DNA of 64,000 bases from positions 124,001-188,000 of the forward strand of contig NZ_STGL01000007.1 of the NCBI RefSeq assembly GCF_004919085.1. Reading direction: 5' to 3'. The DNA is from Nocardioides sp. GY 10127. GTDB taxonomy: Bacteria > Actinomycetota > Actinomycetes > Propionibacteriales > Nocardioidaceae. The notes below the pieces were generated by a model. The model was not told the origin of the DNA, made no database searches, and worked only from the letters and a program-made list of their open reading frames with translations. A program made the translations under genes and the position numbers. Position 1 is the stretch's first letter, and the number at the start of each line of letters is the position of its first letter. Shown here piece after piece: positions 35,857-44,343 of the stretch.

Positions 35857-36605
35857 GGGGTGCCCGGCCCGGCGGTGTGGCCGGAGGGGAGGGGCACGCC
35901 GTCCACCACGCTGGCGACGTAGGCGTCGACCGCCTCGGGGGCGGGCGCGTCGAGCACGACGCGGCCGCCGGTGACGACGAGGGCGCGGTCGCAGCGGCGC
36001 GCGAGGTCCAGGTCGTGGGTGAGCAGCACGAGCATCTGCTCGAGCCCGAGCAGCGTGTCGCCGACGAGCCGGGAGTTCGCGAGGTCGAGCAGGGTGGTCG
36101 GCTCGTCGGCCACCACGACGTCCGGCTCGACGGCGAGGACGCCCGCGAGCGCCAGCATCTGGCGCTGCCCGCCGGAGAGGGTGTGCACGGACTGGTCGGC
36201 CCGGGCGGCGAGCCCGAAGTGGTCGAGGATCTCCAGGGCCCGCGCCCGCCGGGCACGCGGGTCGCGGACGCTGCGGCGCAGCGAGAGCTCGACGTCCTCC
36301 ACGCAGGTGGGCATCACGAGCTGGGCGGAGGGGTCGGTGAAGCAGAAGCCGACCTTGCGGCGCACGGCCGACCCCTGTCGGGCGACGTCGAGCCCGTCGA
36401 CCAGCACCCGCCCCGAGGACGGCGTGACGAGGCCGTTGAGGAGTCGTGCGAGCGTCGACTTGCCGGAGCCGTTGGGCCCGATGATCGCGACGCGCGGCTC
36501 GGTCAGGGTGAGGGTCGTCGGGTGCAGGACGACGTGCTCGCCGCCGTCCGGGTCGGGGAACCGGACGGCGGCGGAGTCGAGGTGCAGCGTGGGCAGGGGG
36601 CTCAG
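35853..36605 (-). CDS. bioM: Biotin ECF transporter ATPase (EcfA/BioM) with CTG start
   Basis: The 250-residue ATPase has Walker A IIGPNGSGKSTLARLLNGL (about residues 41-59), Q-loop region CFTDPSAQLVMPT, signature TLSGGQRQMLALAGVLA and Walker B VVVADEPTTLLDLANS. The frame has no ATG, GTG or TTG before Walker A: the first such codon, GTG 36407, would delete it. CTG 36603-36605 overlaps the bioY stop as CTGA, mimicking the usual ATGA coupling, and is therefore the likely start. It energises biotin uptake with BioY and BioN. Confidence 0.88.
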   Translation of the reverse strand: MSPLPTLHLDSAAVRFPDPDGGEHVVLHPTTLTLTEPRVAIIGPNGSGKSTLARLLNGLVTPSSGRVLVDGLDVARQGSAVRRKVGFCFTDPSAQLVMPTCVEDVELSLRRSVRDPRARRARALEILDHFGLAARADQSVHTLSGGQRQMLALAGVLAVEPDVVVADEPTTLLDLANSRLVGDTLLGLEQMLVLLTHDLDLARRCDRALVVTGGRVVLDAPAPEAVDAYVASVVDGVPLPSGHTAGPGTP

Positions 36606-37207
36606 CCCCGGCGCGTGAGGAGCTGCGGGAACGCCTTGTGGACCTCGGCGGCCACGACGGCCACGAGCAGCGCCTTCACGACGTCGCCCAGCCAGTAGGG
36701 GGCGTCGTAGGAGAAGGCGGTCGCCCAGTCCACGCCGAGGTAGGCCTGCATGCCGATGACGCCGCCGAGGTGGTTCACGACCGTGCCGAGCAGGCCGCCG
36801 ACCAGGATCGCCAGCGGGCCGACGCGGCCGGCGCGCGCGGCGAGCCGGACGACCAGCCCGACGACGAGCGCCGCGATCGGGAAGGTGAGCAGGTAGCCGG
36901 CGGTCACGCCGACGAACGGCGCGAGGCCGCCGGTGTGGCCCGACAGGATCGGCAGCCCGACCGCGGCGAGCACGAGGTAGAGGCCCACGGAGAGGAAGCC
37001 GCGCAGCGGGCCGAGGACGGCGCCGGCCAGCAGCACCCCGAGCGTCTGCAGGGTGATCGGGACGCCGGCGCCACCGACCGGGATGCCGCCGATGACGGCC
37101 AGGACGGCGATGAGCGCGGCGAACGCGGCGACGAGGGCGAGGTCGGTGGTCCCGAGGAGACGGCGGGGCGCGGCCCCGGTACTGGTGGGCTGCTCGGTCA
37201 TGGTCAT
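36602..37207 (-). CDS. bioY: Biotin transporter substrate-binding component BioY
   Basis: The 201-residue S-component has six hydrophobic segments and the BioY motifs VPITLQTLGVLLAGAVLG and GRxG-like GLYLVLAAVGLPILSG, with LAPFVGVTAGYLLTFP. It captures biotin for the ECF module encoded by the two following, overlapping genes. ATG 37207 has AAGGA about 6 nt upstream; ATG 37201 is an alternative. Two BioQ boxes lie 24-56 bp upstream, so biotin-dependent repression by the divergent BioQ is expected. Confidence 0.94.
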   Translation of the reverse strand: MTMTEQPTSTGAAPRRLLGTTDLALVAAFAALIAVLAVIGGIPVGGAGVPITLQTLGVLLAGAVLGPLRGFLSVGLYLVLAAVGLPILSGHTGGLAPFVGVTAGYLLTFPIAALVVGLVVRLAARAGRVGPLAILVGGLLGTVVNHLGGVIGMQAYLGVDWATAFSYDAPYWLGDVVKALLVAVVAAEVHKAFPQLLTRRG

Positions 37208-37230
37208 GCGTGGTCCTTCGTGCGGGCCTA

Positions 37231-37263
37231 CCTGAACGGTGTTCAGGCTGAACGGTGTTCAGG
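37231..37263. promoter_or_regulatory. Two tandem BioQ operators
   Basis: CTGAACGGTGTTCAG occurs at 37232-37246 and again at 37248-37262, with a 16-bp period. Each is a palindrome TGAAC-N3-GTTCA, the known BioQ box of actinobacteria. They lie between bioY and the divergent TetR-type gene, so both genes are likely regulated. Confidence 0.9.
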
Positions 37264-37331
37264 TTAGGGTGGGGGTGCGGGCCCCGGCAAGACGGGTCCG
37301 GTCACCAGCGGCGGGCGGGAGGGGTGAGGGC

Positions 37332-37904
37332 ATGGTCCACCAGAAGGCGGACGTCGTGGCGACGGCGCTGCGGGTGCTCGACGCCCACGGCCTCGCGGAC
37401 CTCACGATGCGGCGGCTCGCCGCCGAGCTCGACGTCCGGCCCTCCGCGCTCTACCACCACTTCGCCGACAAGCAGACGCTGCTCGCCGCCGTCGCTGACG
37501 AGCTCCTGGCACGAGGACGCCGGCCCGCGACCGCGCCCGCCTGGCCCGACCGGGTCGCCGAGGTGGCCGGGGCCCTGCGGGACGCGCTGCTGGCCTGGAC
37601 CGACGGCGCCGAGCTGGTCGGCACGGTGGTCGGCTTCGGTCTCGGGGGAGCCGCACCGCTGCGCGACCTCGAGGCCGCCCTGGACGGCTCCGGGCTGCCC
37701 GTCGACCTGGTGCCCGTGGCGGCCCGGACGGTCTGGCACTTCACCCTGGGCCACACCTGGGAGGAGCAGACGCACCTCCAGGCGGGCTCGGCCGGGGCGA
37801 TCCCCGACGAGCCGCTGGGCGCGAGGGACCCCGGGGCCGAGTTCGCCGCCGGCCTCGCCCTGGTCCTCGACGGCGTGCGGTCGCGGGCGACCAGCCCCTC
37901 CTGA
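37332..37904 (+). CDS. bioQ: TetR-family biotin regulator BioQ
   Basis: The 190-residue protein has a TetR DNA-binding domain (VATALRVLDAHGLADLTMRRLA then LDVRPSALYHHFADKQTLL) and a TetR_C-type ligand domain. ATG 37332 has GGGAGGGG-like purines about 9 nt upstream. Its position, divergent from bioY with two BioQ boxes between, identifies it as BioQ, the actinobacterial repressor of biotin genes. It probably also controls itself. Confidence 0.87.
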   Translation: MVHQKADVVATALRVLDAHGLADLTMRRLAAELDVRPSALYHHFADKQTLLAAVADELLARGRRPATAPAWPDRVAEVAGALRDALLAWTDGAELVGTVVGFGLGGAAPLRDLEAALDGSGLPVDLVPVAARTVWHFTLGHTWEEQTHLQAGSAGAIPDEPLGARDPGAEFAAGLALVLDGVRSRATSPS

Positions 37905-37918
37905 GGGCCTCGGGCTGT

Positions 37919-37936
37919 TCAGTCGCTGGTAGGTCA
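37919..37936 (-). repeat. Duplicated stop region after pentapeptide gene
   Basis: CGACTGA appears at the gene's stop (TGA 37936-37934) and again 15 bp later (TGA 37921-37919). It is a short, two-copy member of the stop-repeat pattern seen after other genes. Confidence 0.5.
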
Positions 37937-38551
37937 GTCGCCGGTGCCCACCACGGCGCCGTTGAGCTCGGCCAGGAGCACGGCTCCGGCCAGGTCGAGC
38001 CGGGTCCGGCGCAGCCGGGCTGCCGTGAGGTCGACGCCGGTGAGCGTGGCGCCGGTGAGGTCGGCCCCGCCCAGATCGGTCTCGCGCACGGAGGCGCCGT
38101 CGAGCAGGCAGCCGCGCAGCGAGGCGCCGGTCAGCTTCGCGAGGGAGAGGTCGGCCTCGCGCAGGTCGACTCCGTCCAGCGTGACCTTGCCGAGGTCGAC
38201 CCCGCGCAGCGAGGCGCCCCGCCAGACGCCGCCCCGCACCGTCACCGGCCGCATGGTGCACCCGTCCAGCACGGAGCCGACGAGCTTGCAGCCGTCCAGC
38301 GTCACGTCGAAGAGCGAGGAGTCGACGAAGTCGCAGGTGGTGAAGGCCGTCGAGGTGTGCGTGCTCGCGTTGAACGTGCACCGCTCGAAGCGGCAGGAGT
38401 CGAAGACCGCGCCGTCGGTGCGGGCCTCGGTGAGGTCGACGGCGGTGAAGGTGCAGTCGGTGAACCGTGCCGCCCCCAGGTCCTCGGCGTACCAGTCCTC
38501 GCCCCGGAAGTCGCGCCCCGTCGCCGTCCTCGCCCCGTCGTTCGCGCTCAT
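37934..38551 (-). CDS. Pentapeptide repeat protein
   Basis: The 205-residue product consists mainly of A(D/N)LxX-type repeats, for example LRGVDLGKVTLDGVDLREADLS and GADLTGATLTGVDLTAARL, which form a right-handed quadrilateral beta-helix. Cysteine-rich coils (CRFERCTFN, TTCDFVDSS) are present. Related proteins (MfpA, Qnr) bind and protect DNA gyrase, but that role cannot be claimed from repeats alone. ATG 38551 lies 7 nt after TACCGT. Confidence 0.88.
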   Translation of the reverse strand: MSANDGARTATGRDFRGEDWYAEDLGAARFTDCTFTAVDLTEARTDGAVFDSCRFERCTFNASTHTSTAFTTCDFVDSSLFDVTLDGCKLVGSVLDGCTMRPVTVRGGVWRGASLRGVDLGKVTLDGVDLREADLSLAKLTGASLRGCLLDGASVRETDLGGADLTGATLTGVDLTAARLRRTRLDLAGAVLLAELNGAVVGTGD

Positions 38552-38657
38552 GGCGAGCACGGTAGCCAGCAGGGCCGACCGGCCGGCCGCTCGGGACCCT
38601 CGACCCTCCTGACCCCAACCTGCCCGGGGGATGGTGGGGGAGGAGGAGGTGGACGCC

Positions 38658-38933
38658 GTGGCAGGAACCGTCGTTCCCTCGCGCTCGTCCCGCCCCGACC
38701 CGCGCTGCCCGGTGCGGCCGGGGGAGGCCTGCACGCTGTGCCAGCCGGGGGCCACCGGCCCCGCGGACTGCGCCCTCGTCTGGCTCGTCCGCTCCGACCC
38801 CGACCTCTCCGCCCAGCTCGCCGTCCTCACGGCCGAGCACCGGCGGGAGCAGGCCGCCGCCCGGGCCGACCGGCAGGTCGCCCAGCAGGCCGACGAGCGT
38901 CCCTGCACCCCCGGCGACCCCTGCGCGGCCTAG
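38658..38933 (+). CDS. Small Cys-rich protein, DUF6767-like (copy 1)
   Basis: A 91-residue product with CPVRPGEACTLCQPGATGPADC followed by LVWLVRSDPDLSAQL. The four clustered cysteines could bind metal. GTG 38658 was chosen because GGAGGAGG lies about 10 nt upstream; ATG 38631 would add nine residues. A paralogue sits 255 bp downstream. The family is, to my knowledge, an uncharacterised actinobacterial one, probably DUF6767. Confidence 0.7.
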   Translation: MAGTVVPSRSSRPDPRCPVRPGEACTLCQPGATGPADCALVWLVRSDPDLSAQLAVLTAEHRREQAAARADRQVAQQADERPCTPGDPCAA

Positions 38934-39187
38934 ACCTCCCCTGCTGCGCCCTCCGTCGAAGCCTGCCGAACCCCGCCGCTCCCCGGCCCCCGGCCGCGCG
39001 CAGCGGGGTCCTGCTCGCGTTCCGAGCCGGATCGCCGCCCGGGCGCCGGAGTCCGGACAGCGGACGCCCGTGTCCGGCAGGTCACAGGGGTCGGGGGACC
39101 TCCGACCCGTCCCGGCCCCGGGCGGTGGCCGCACGATGGTCACGAGGTCGGGGACCCGCACCCGGCCGGACCGAGGAGGTCGAGGAC

Positions 39188-39391
39188 ATGACCACCGTGG
39201 AGACCCGCCCCGTCGCCCAGCAGGCGACGGACTGCGCCCCCGAGTGCGCGCTGCGCCCCGGCGAGGCCTGCCGGCTCTGCCAGCCCGGCGCCACCGGCCC
39301 CGACGACTGCCCCGTGGCCTGGCTCGTCCGCCACGACCCCGAGCTCTCGGCCCAGCTCCGCGCCCAGCTGGAGGCCCGCCGCTGCGCGTGA
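39188..39391 (+). CDS. Small Cys-rich protein, DUF6767-like (copy 2)
   Basis: A 67-residue paralogue of the gene at 38658: RPGEACRLCQPGATGPDDC and VAWLVRHDPELSAQL are almost the same as in copy 1. The ATG has GAGGAGG about 9-14 nt upstream. The pair looks like a tandem duplication with divergent N- and C-termini. The 250 bp between them holds a GC-rich stretch in which I see no other gene. Function unknown. Confidence 0.72.
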   Translation: MTTVETRPVAQQATDCAPECALRPGEACRLCQPGATGPDDCPVAWLVRHDPELSAQLRAQLEARRCA

Positions 39392-39424
39392 GTCGGTGCG
39401 GCCGTCAGGGTCTGGGTCAGCGCG

Positions 39425-40324
39425 TCACCCCTCGAGCGCGGCCAGCAGCCGGTCGCACTCGGCGAGGAGCCGGGCCCGCAGCGGGGCGGCCCGCTCGGTG
39501 AAGGCGGCCTGCGCGGCGGCGTAGGCGCGCTTGCCCTCGGCGGTCTCGATCGGCACCGGCGGGAAGGCGTCGCCGTCGAGCCCGGCCAGGTCGTAGGGCG
39601 AGGCCTGCATGTCGAGGGTGCGGATGTCGACGGCGAGCTCGAAGCAGTCGGCGACGAGGTCGGAGCACACCAGCGGGGAGAGCCGGAACGCGTGCTTGTA
39701 GAGGTCCATCCCGGCGTGCAGGCAGCCGGGCTGCTCGAAGTCGGCGCGGTCGTCGGCGGCGGGGGAGAGCGTGTTGAGCGGCCGGGCCGGCTCGGTGAAG
39801 AAGCGGTAGGCGTCGAAGTGGGTGCAGGCGATGCGGTGCGACTCCACCACCGCGTCCGTGCCCTCGCCGCCGAGCCGCAGCGGCCACGCGGCGTGCCGCA
39901 CGCCGTCCGCCTCGAGCCGGTAGACCATCGCCCACTCGTGGAGGCCGAAGCAGCCGTGGTGCGCCGGCCGTGCGGCGGTCGCCGCGAGCAGGCGGCGCAG
40001 CGTGGTGAGCAGGACGCGGCGCTCCGCGAGCACCGTGCGGGACACGGTCGCCCGGCCGTCGTCCGCCACCTCGTAGCCGGCGAGGGCGGCGAACGTGCCG
40101 TCGTCGGCCACCTCCACCCCGAAGCCGGGGTGCCAGCGCCGTAGCTGCGCGGGCCGGTAGGAGTAGTAGCCGAAGAGGAAGTCGTGCACAGGGTGCTTCT
40201 CGCCGCCCTTGCGCCGGGCCAGGTGGGCGTCGACGAACGGCGCCAGCCGGGCCTCGTGCGCGGCCGCCCGGGCGCGCCAGGTCGCGAGGTCGAGCACCTC
40301 GGTCTCCTGGGTCGTCGCGGTCAC
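39425..40324 (-). CDS. Uncharacterised protein annotated as 3-methyladenine DNA glycosylase in actinobacteria
   Basis: The 299-residue protein contains KHPVHDFLFGYYSYRPAQLRRWHPGFGV, HHGCFGLHEWAMVY, TDAVVESHRIACTHFDAYRFF and a C-terminal helical part. Close relatives in actinobacteria carry the label 3-methyladenine DNA glycosylase, but I see no HhH-GPD or other known glycosylase motif, so that label is doubtful. The GTG start (40324) lies 7 nt after TACCGT. It is divergent from the FAH gene, with a long inverted repeat in the spacer. Confidence 0.72.
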   Translation of the reverse strand: MTATTQETEVLDLATWRARAAAHEARLAPFVDAHLARRKGGEKHPVHDFLFGYYSYRPAQLRRWHPGFGVEVADDGTFAALAGYEVADDGRATVSRTVLAERRVLLTTLRRLLAATAARPAHHGCFGLHEWAMVYRLEADGVRHAAWPLRLGGEGTDAVVESHRIACTHFDAYRFFTEPARPLNTLSPAADDRADFEQPGCLHAGMDLYKHAFRLSPLVCSDLVADCFELAVDIRTLDMQASPYDLAGLDGDAFPPVPIETAEGKRAYAAAQAAFTERAAPLRARLLAECDRLLAALEG

Positions 40325-40364
40325 GGGGACCACGGTAGGTCGCTCGGGCGCGAGGGGCAGAAGC

Positions 40365-40488
40365 GAGGACGCCGTCCCAGGACCGGAACAACAGGCGCCC
40401 GGCCCGGCCTCCGGGTCGCTGACCTGGGATGACGCGGCGGCTGCCCGGCGTCCCGCCGCGTTGTTCCGGTCCTGGGACGGCGTGCCTC
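40365..40488. repeat. Long spaced inverted repeat in a divergent promoter region
   Basis: ACGCCGTCCCAGGACCGG plus AACAAC (40369-40392) recurs exactly as its reverse complement at 40460-40483, 67 bp away. Outside these 24-bp perfect arms, GAGG and CCTC also match with one inserted base. It lies between two divergent leaderless-type genes and could be a regulator-binding pair, a looped RNA or a small palindromic insertion. Confidence 0.7.
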
Positions 40489-40567
40489 GTAGGCGCACCC
40501 GTTCGAGCCTCGTGCCCTCCCCGGCTGCCGACTCGGCTGCGCGCACGCGCGCCGATAGGCTCACAGG

Positions 40568-41377
40568 GTGCGCATCGCGAGATTCACCACCGGCGAGGAG
40601 CCGCAGTACGGAGTGATCACGGGCGAGCTCGACGAGCATGGCCAGCTGGACGAGGACGCGGTGATCGTCGGCCTGGCCGGCGACCCGCTCTACGTCGGCG
40701 TCCGGCCGCTCGACGTCGAGCACCGGCTCACCGACGTCCGACTGCTGGCGCCCGTCCTGCCCCGTTCCAAGGTCGTCGGCATCGCGCGGAACTACCGCGA
40801 CCACGCCGCCGAGCTCGGCAACGCCGTGCCGACCGAGCCCCTGTGGTTCCTCAAGCCCAACACCTCCGTGGTGGGCCCGGGGGACGACATCGCCTACCCG
40901 TCGGTGAGCAACGACGTGCACTACGAGGGCGAGGTGGCCGTCGTCATCGGGCGGATCTGCCGCGACGTCCCGGCCGCCCAGGCGACCGACGTCATCCACG
41001 GCTACACGATCGCCAACGACGTCACGGCCCGTGACCTCCAGCGGTCGGTCAACCACTTCACGCGCGCCAAGGGCTTCGACACCTTCTGCCCGCTGGGGCC
41101 GTGGATCGAGACCGACCTCGACCCCCAGACCTTCGTCGACGGCGTACGCCTGCGGACGTTCCGCAACGGCGACCTCGTCCAGGACGGCACGACCGCCGAC
41201 ATGGTCTTCGACATCCCCACCCTGGTCGAGCACGTCTCGTCCACCATGACGCTGCTGCCCGGCGACGTCATCCTCACCGGCACCCCCGCCGGCGTCGGCC
41301 CCCTGGAGGTCGGCGACGAGGTGGAGGTCGTCGTCGACGGCCTCGGCTCCCTCACGAACACCGTCAAGGCAAGGTGA
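40568..41377 (+). CDS. Fumarylacetoacetate hydrolase family protein
   Basis: The 269-residue enzyme has the FAH fold motifs [45 protein letters not shown] (metal-binding glutamates), [14 protein letters not shown] and [16 protein letters not shown]. Family members hydrolyse or decarboxylate acylpyruvates and related beta-diketo acids. No catabolic neighbours pin down the substrate. GTG 40568 lies 6 nt after TAGGCT. The stop overlaps the gltX start, so the two are coupled. Confidence 0.88.
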   Translation: MRIARFTTGEEPQYGVITGELDEHGQLDEDAVIVGLAGDPLYVGVRPLDVEHRLTDVRLLAPVLPRSKVVGIARNYRDHAAELGNAVPTEPLWFLKPNTSVVGPGDDIAYPSVSNDVHYEGEVAVVIGRICRDVPAAQATDVIHGYTIANDVTARDLQRSVNHFTRAKGFDTFCPLGPWIETDLDPQTFVDGVRLRTFRNGDLVQDGTTADMVFDIPTLVEHVSSTMTLLPGDVILTGTPAGVGPLEVGDEVEVVVDGLGSLTNTVKAR

Positions 41378-42882
41378 CCCCAGCGTTGAGCACCACGACC
41401 CGCCCCGTCCGCGTCCGGATGGCCCCGTCCCCGACGGGCTCCCCTCACGTCGGCCTCGTCCGCACCGCCCTGTTCAACTGGGCGTTCGCGCAGCACGCGG
41501 CCCGCGCCGGCCAGGACGCGACCTTCGTCTTCCGCATCGAGGACACCGACAAGGAGCGCTCCACCGAGGAGTCCTTCCGGGCGATCCTCGAGCTCATGCA
41601 GTGGCTCGGTCTCACCTGGACCGAGGGCGTCGAGGTCGGCGGCCCGTTCGGCCCGTACAAGCAGTCCGAGCGCACCGAGATCTACGCGGACGTCCTGGCC
41701 CGGCTGGCCGAGTCCAGCTACACCTACGACTGCTTCTGCACCAACGACGAGGTGGACGCCCGGCGCAAGGCGTCCGGCTCCAAGACGCTGGGCTACGACG
41801 GCTTCTGCCGCGAGCTCTCCGCGGAGCAGCGCGCCGCGTTCGAGGCGGAGGGGCGTTCCTCGGTCGTCCGCTTCCGGATGCCCGAGGGCTCGATCACGTG
41901 GACCGACCTGGTCCGCGGCGACGTCACGTTCGAGACCGAGCACGTGCCCGACTTCGCGCTGGCCCGCGCCAACGGTGACCCGCTCTACACGCTCACCGCG
42001 CCCGTGGACGACGCGACCATGCACATCAGCCACGTCCTGCGCGGCGAGGACCTGCTGTCCTCCACCCCGCGCCAGATCGCGCTGTTCGAGGCCCTCAAGG
42101 CCATCGGCGTGGCCGAGCACACCCCCGAGTACGGCCACCTGCCCTACGTCATGGGCGAGGGCAACAAGAAGCTCTCCAAGCGTGACCCGCAGGCGCACGC
42201 GCTGGCCTACCGCGACCAGGGCTACCTGCCCGAGGGGCTGCTCAACTACCTCTCGCTGCTGGGCTGGGCCATCGCGGCCGACCGCGACGTCTTCACCCTC
42301 GAGGAGATGGTCGACGCCTTCGACCTCAAGGACGTCAACCCCAACCCCGCCCGCTTCGACCTGAAGAAGTGCGACGCCATCAACGCCTCGCACATGCGGA
42401 TGCTGTCGGTGGAGGAGATCACCCAGCGCTGCCTGCCGTTCCTCCAGGACGCCGGCGTGCTCGACCCCTCGTCGACCGCCGACCGGCAGCTGCTCGACCA
42501 GGCCATGCCGCTGGTGGCCGAGCGGATCAACAAGCTCGCCGAGGCCCCGGCCATGCTGGCGTTCCTCTTCGTCGCCGACGAGGAGTTCACGCTGGACGAG
42601 GGGGACGCCGCGAAGCTGCTGGACGCCCAGGGGCTGGAGGTCGTGAAGGCCGCCCACGCCGCCCTGGAGCCGCTGGAGTCGTGGTCGACCGACGCCATCC
42701 AGACGGCGCTGCAGACCGCGCTGGTCGACGAGCTGGGCCTCAAGCCGCGCGTGGCCTTCGGGCCGGTGCGCGTGGCCGTCACCGGTCGCCGGGTGAGCCC
42801 GCCGCTGTTCGAGTCGCTGGAGCTCCTGGGTCGCGAGCGCGGCCTGGGCCGCCTGGCGGCCGCCGCGCAGCGCACGGCCTGA
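41374..42882 (+). CDS. gltX: Glutamyl-tRNA synthetase
   Basis: The 502-residue class I synthetase has the HIGH-equivalent [18 protein letters not shown] and the KMSKS-equivalent [11 protein letters not shown], plus [16 protein letters not shown] typical of GluRS. It charges tRNA-Glu and, in organisms without GlnRS, misacylates tRNA-Gln for GatCAB. Both tRNA-Gln and tRNA-Glu genes lie 1 kb downstream. GTG 41374 overlaps the upstream FAH stop; TTG 41386 is an alternative. Confidence 0.96.
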   Translation: MTPALSTTTRPVRVRMAPSPTGSPHVGLVRTALFNWAFAQHAARAGQDATFVFRIEDTDKERSTEESFRAILELMQWLGLTWTEGVEVGGPFGPYKQSERTEIYADVLARLAESSYTYDCFCTNDEVDARRKASGSKTLGYDGFCRELSAEQRAAFEAEGRSSVVRFRMPEGSITWTDLVRGDVTFETEHVPDFALARANGDPLYTLTAPVDDATMHISHVLRGEDLLSSTPRQIALFEALKAIGVAEHTPEYGHLPYVMGEGNKKLSKRDPQAHALAYRDQGYLPEGLLNYLSLLGWAIAADRDVFTLEEMVDAFDLKDVNPNPARFDLKKCDAINASHMRMLSVEEITQRCLPFLQDAGVLDPSSTADRQLLDQAMPLVAERINKLAEAPAMLAFLFVADEEFTLDEGDAAKLLDAQGLEVVKAAHAALEPLESWSTDAIQTALQTALVDELGLKPRVAFGPVRVAVTGRRVSPPLFESLELLGRERGLGRLAAAAQRTA

Positions 42883-42886
42883 GCCG

Positions 42887-43879
42887 GTGACCGGCTCGGA
42901 GCCCGTCGTCCCCGCGCCGGAGACCGAGCCGCAGGAGGAGCTGGGCTACCACCAGCTCCTCCTGCTCGGCCGGCCCGCGCGGGCGTGGGCGCTGCTCGGC
43001 GTCCTGGTGGTGCTCGTGCTGGTCCTGGTGGGCCAGCTCGCGGCGCTGTTCAGCGTCCAGGTGCCCCTGATCCTCGCCGGCCGCACCGGCGACGAGGTGG
43101 TCCAGGAGCTCTCGGGCGACCCCGTCACCCCCGCCTACCTGGCCCTGGTGGACCTCAGCTGGGCCTACGCGATCATCGCCGTCCTCGCCGTGGTCCGCGT
43201 CGTGCACGGCCTGCGGCCGGGCTGGGCCGTGAGCGTCCTGGGTCGCCTGCGCTGGGGCTGGTTCGCCCGGTGCCTCGGGCTGGCGGCCGTCACCCTGGTG
43301 GTGACCAGCGTCGTCAGCTCGCTCGTCCCCGGCTCGGGCACGACCGGCACGGACGTCGGGGGCGGGCTCAACTCCTGGTCGTCCACGCTCGCGGGCTTCG
43401 TCCTCGTCGTCGTCCTGCTGACCCCGCTCCAGGCCGCGGGGGAGGAGTTCGTCTTCCGCGGGTACCTCACGCAGGCGTTCGCCCGTCTGGTGCCCTCCTG
43501 GGCGCCCCTGACGCGGCTCGTGGCGGTGGCGCTCCCCGCCGTCCTGTTCGCCCTCGCCCACGGCGGCCAGGACCCGGCCGTCTTCGTCGACCGGTTCTCC
43601 TTCGGCGTCGTGGCCGGCATCCTCGTGCTGCGCACCGGCGGCCTCGAGGCCGGCCTCGCCATGCACCTGCTCAACAACCTGCTGGCCTACGCGGTGGCGC
43701 TCGCGTTCGGCGACATGACCTCGACGCTGAACCCCACCTCCAGCGGCTGGGCGAGCCTGCCCGTCACCCTCACGCAGAGCGTCGTCTACCTGCTCCTGGT
43801 GGAGTGGGGAACGCGTCGGTGGGGCGTCGAGAGGACCGTGCCGGGGCCCGTTTTGGCGGGTCAGGGAACGCGCGTGTAA
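42887..43879 (+). CDS. CPBP family intramembrane metalloprotease
   Basis: The 330-residue membrane protein has about eight hydrophobic segments and the CPBP/Abi motifs EEFVFRGYL (EExxxR), FALAHGG and GLAMHLLNNLLAY. These carry the glutamates and histidines of the metal site. Such proteases, related to Rce1, act inside the membrane; targets are unknown. The GTG start follows gltX by 4 bp, and the tRNA-Gln gene comes next. A short inverted repeat (43863-43887) spans its stop and may act as terminator. Confidence 0.85.
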   Translation: MTGSEPVVPAPETEPQEELGYHQLLLLGRPARAWALLGVLVVLVLVLVGQLAALFSVQVPLILAGRTGDEVVQELSGDPVTPAYLALVDLSWAYAIIAVLAVVRVVHGLRPGWAVSVLGRLRWGWFARCLGLAAVTLVVTSVVSSLVPGSGTTGTDVGGGLNSWSSTLAGFVLVVVLLTPLQAAGEEFVFRGYLTQAFARLVPSWAPLTRLVAVALPAVLFALAHGGQDPAVFVDRFSFGVVAGILVLRTGGLEAGLAMHLLNNLLAYAVALAFGDMTSTLNPTSSGWASLPVTLTQSVVYLLLVEWGTRRWGVERTVPGPVLAGQGTRV

Positions 43880-43930
43880 CGTTCCCTCTCGGTTCGACGG
43901 CCTCCTTCGCGGGGGTCGGAGAGACGCCAT

Positions 43931-44002
43931 TGGGATATGGTGTAATTGGCAGCACGACTGATTCTGGTTCAGTTAGTCAAGGTTCGAGTCCTTGTATCCC
44001 AG
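43931..44002 (+). tRNA. tRNA-Gln (CTG anticodon)
   Basis: The 7-bp acceptor stem TGGGATA/TATCCCA, a D arm, the anticodon stem ACTGA/TCAGT with loop TTCTGGT (anticodon CTG) and a T arm with GGTTCGAGTCC fold as a complete tRNA. The genome also encodes CCA at 44003-44005. It precedes two tRNA-Glu genes and follows gltX, a common actinobacterial arrangement. Confidence 0.96.
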
Positions 44003-44123
44003 CCAGTGACCTGAGAGTCACCGGGCCTCCTCGCGGAGGGCTGGGGATTTGGCCGGTCCGGAGCCGAGAGGCTACGGTTCCGCAGGTTGCTCGGAGAGGC
44101 CGTGAGGTCGATCCACCCAGCAA

Positions 44124-44196
44124 GCCCCCGTTGTGTAGCGGCCTAGCACGCCGCCCTCTCAAGGCGGTAGCGCCGGTTCGAATCCGGTCGGGGGTA
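44124..44196 (+). tRNA. tRNA-Glu (CTC anticodon), copy 1
   Basis: A full cloverleaf: acceptor GCCCCCG with CGGGGGT, anticodon stem CCGCC/GGCGG with loop CTCTCAA (anticodon CTC) and T loop GGTTCGAATCC. CCA is not encoded. A terminator hairpin with 12-bp arms follows at 44205-44236. Confidence 0.96.
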
Positions 44197-44204
44197 CGCG
44201 ACGA

Positions 44205-44236
44205 GAAGACCCCTGGTCCCAGGGCCAGGGGTCTTC
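44205..44236 (+). terminator. Terminator hairpin after tRNA-Glu copy 1
   Basis: GAAGACCCCTGG (44205-44216) pairs perfectly with CCAGGGGTCTTC (44225-44236) around an 8-nt loop, 8 nt after the tRNA. Confidence 0.85.
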
Positions 44237-44270
44237 TCCTGTCCGGAGGAGGAGTCCGGACGCACGCAGA

Positions 44271-44343
44271 GCCCCCGTTGTGTAGCGGCCTAGCACGCCG
44301 CCCTCTCAAGGCGGTAGCGCCGGTTCGAATCCGGTCGGGGGTA
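44271..44343 (+). tRNA. tRNA-Glu (CTC anticodon), copy 2
   Basis: Identical over 73 nt to the copy at 44124 and 147 bp downstream of it. Anticodon loop CTCTCAA and T loop are intact, and CCA is not encoded. Its terminator is the hairpin AAGCGCCCCG...CGGGGCGCTT at 44354-44386. The 3' half plus this terminator is duplicated just downstream. Confidence 0.96.

Noticed and set aside
35853..36407. GTG 36407 as start of the biotin ATPase
   Set aside because: It would remove the Walker A motif, which is encoded just upstream in the same open frame.
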